Part shown: one piece after another, positions 6,109 through 6,220 of the stretch
How the letters are laid out: every line of letters begins with the position of its first letter
Numbering within the stretch: the stretch's first letter is position 1
Assembly (NCBI GenBank): GCA_903881065.1
Contig: CAIRRW010000285.1
Coordinates: forward strand, 1 to 6,220
Direction: 5' to 3'
DNA length: 6,220 nt
Source of the DNA: an uncultured Bacteroidota bacterium
GTDB lineage: Bacteria; Bacteroidota; Bacteroidia; 2-12-FULL-35-15
Notes under the pieces: generated by a model
Told to the model about the DNA's origin: nothing
Seen by the model: only the letters and a program-made list of their open reading frames with translations
Databases searched by the model: none
Made by a program: the position numbers and the translations under genes

Positions 6109-6130
6109 GTAAACTTAATGTTAAGTTTAC
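6109..6130. promoter_or_regulatory. 22-bp perfect palindrome, probable operator
   Basis: Ten-base arms GTAAACTTAA and TTAAGTTTAC are perfectly complementary around a central TG. The palindrome ends 11 bp before the -7 element at 6142 and so covers the expected -33 region of the promoter for the truncated gene. That position fits an operator for a dimeric regulator. No T-run follows and no gene ends here, so a terminator is unlikely. Confidence 0.55.
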
Positions 6131-6141
6131 ATTACTGTATC

Positions 6142-6149
6142 TAATTTTG
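6142..6149 (+). promoter_or_regulatory. -7 promoter element of the gene truncated at the right edge
   Basis: TAATTTTG fits TAnnTTTG exactly. Transcription would start near 6156, giving a leader of about 57 nt. That leader contains a 13-bp palindrome, TAACGA-T-TCGTTA (6164-6176), close to the start of the transcript. Confidence 0.6.
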
Positions 6150-6212
6150 TGTTACGAAAAGATTAACGATTCGTTACAAAAACAATATCAGTAAAATTAA
6201 AACTAGGAAATC

Positions 6213-6220
6213 ATGAAAAA
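6213..6220 (+). CDS. Start of a gene cut off by the window edge
   Basis: ATGAAAAA begins here, giving Met-Lys and then part of a third codon. It is preceded by a complete promoter and an AGGA (6205-6208) four bases upstream that could serve as a ribosome-binding site, the clearest one in the window. ATG followed by lysine codons often begins a signal peptide in this phylum, but nothing more about the product can be said. Confidence 0.5.

Overview
The window looks like chromosomal DNA from a member of the Bacteroidota. It is AT-rich. Start codons mostly lack a Shine-Dalgarno sequence, and several genes are preceded by the phylum's -7 promoter element (TAnnTTTG). One protein ends in a type IX secretion (T9SS) type A sorting domain, and another is a small secreted CarboxypepD_reg-like protein typical of the group. 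The family cannot be named from this sequence; a Chitinophagales- or Sphingobacteriales-like source is a guess.

Layout. At 1-1338 (+) a PhnA-family zinc-ribbon protein and a HAD-IA phosphatase form a likely two-gene unit. It is preceded by a -7 element and a 5'-terminal stem-loop. At 1347-3215 (-) a long U32-family protein of the RlhA/TrhP RNA-hydroxylation type converges on the HAD gene, with only 8 bp between the stops. Its promoter seems to sit almost on its start codon. At 3441-5325 (+) is a second two-gene unit: a secreted thioredoxin-fold protein with a CASC motif and a T9SS tail, then an outer-membrane beta-barrel-like protein ending in a heavy-metal-binding C-tail. A strong hairpin terminator follows at 5398-5434. 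From 5435 to 5693 there is no convincing gene, but there is a short palindrome and a possible minus-strand promoter whose transcript would end at the same terminator, so a small RNA is possible. At 5694-6017 (+) is the CarboxypepD_reg-like gene with its own promoter and terminator. The last 140 bases are a promoter region with two palindromes, leading to a gene cut off by the window edge at 6213.

Most genes are housekeeping or common in the phylum. The parts most worth attention are the envelope gene pair (extracellular CxxC protein plus metal-tailed barrel), which suggests a metal or thiol handling module; the two near-identical promoter cores at 5664 and 6137; the large palindrome at 6109-6130; and the possible antisense-strand small RNA at 5398-5488. 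No CRISPR array, rRNA, tRNA or intact mobile element was seen. I found no strong evidence for a wholly new system.
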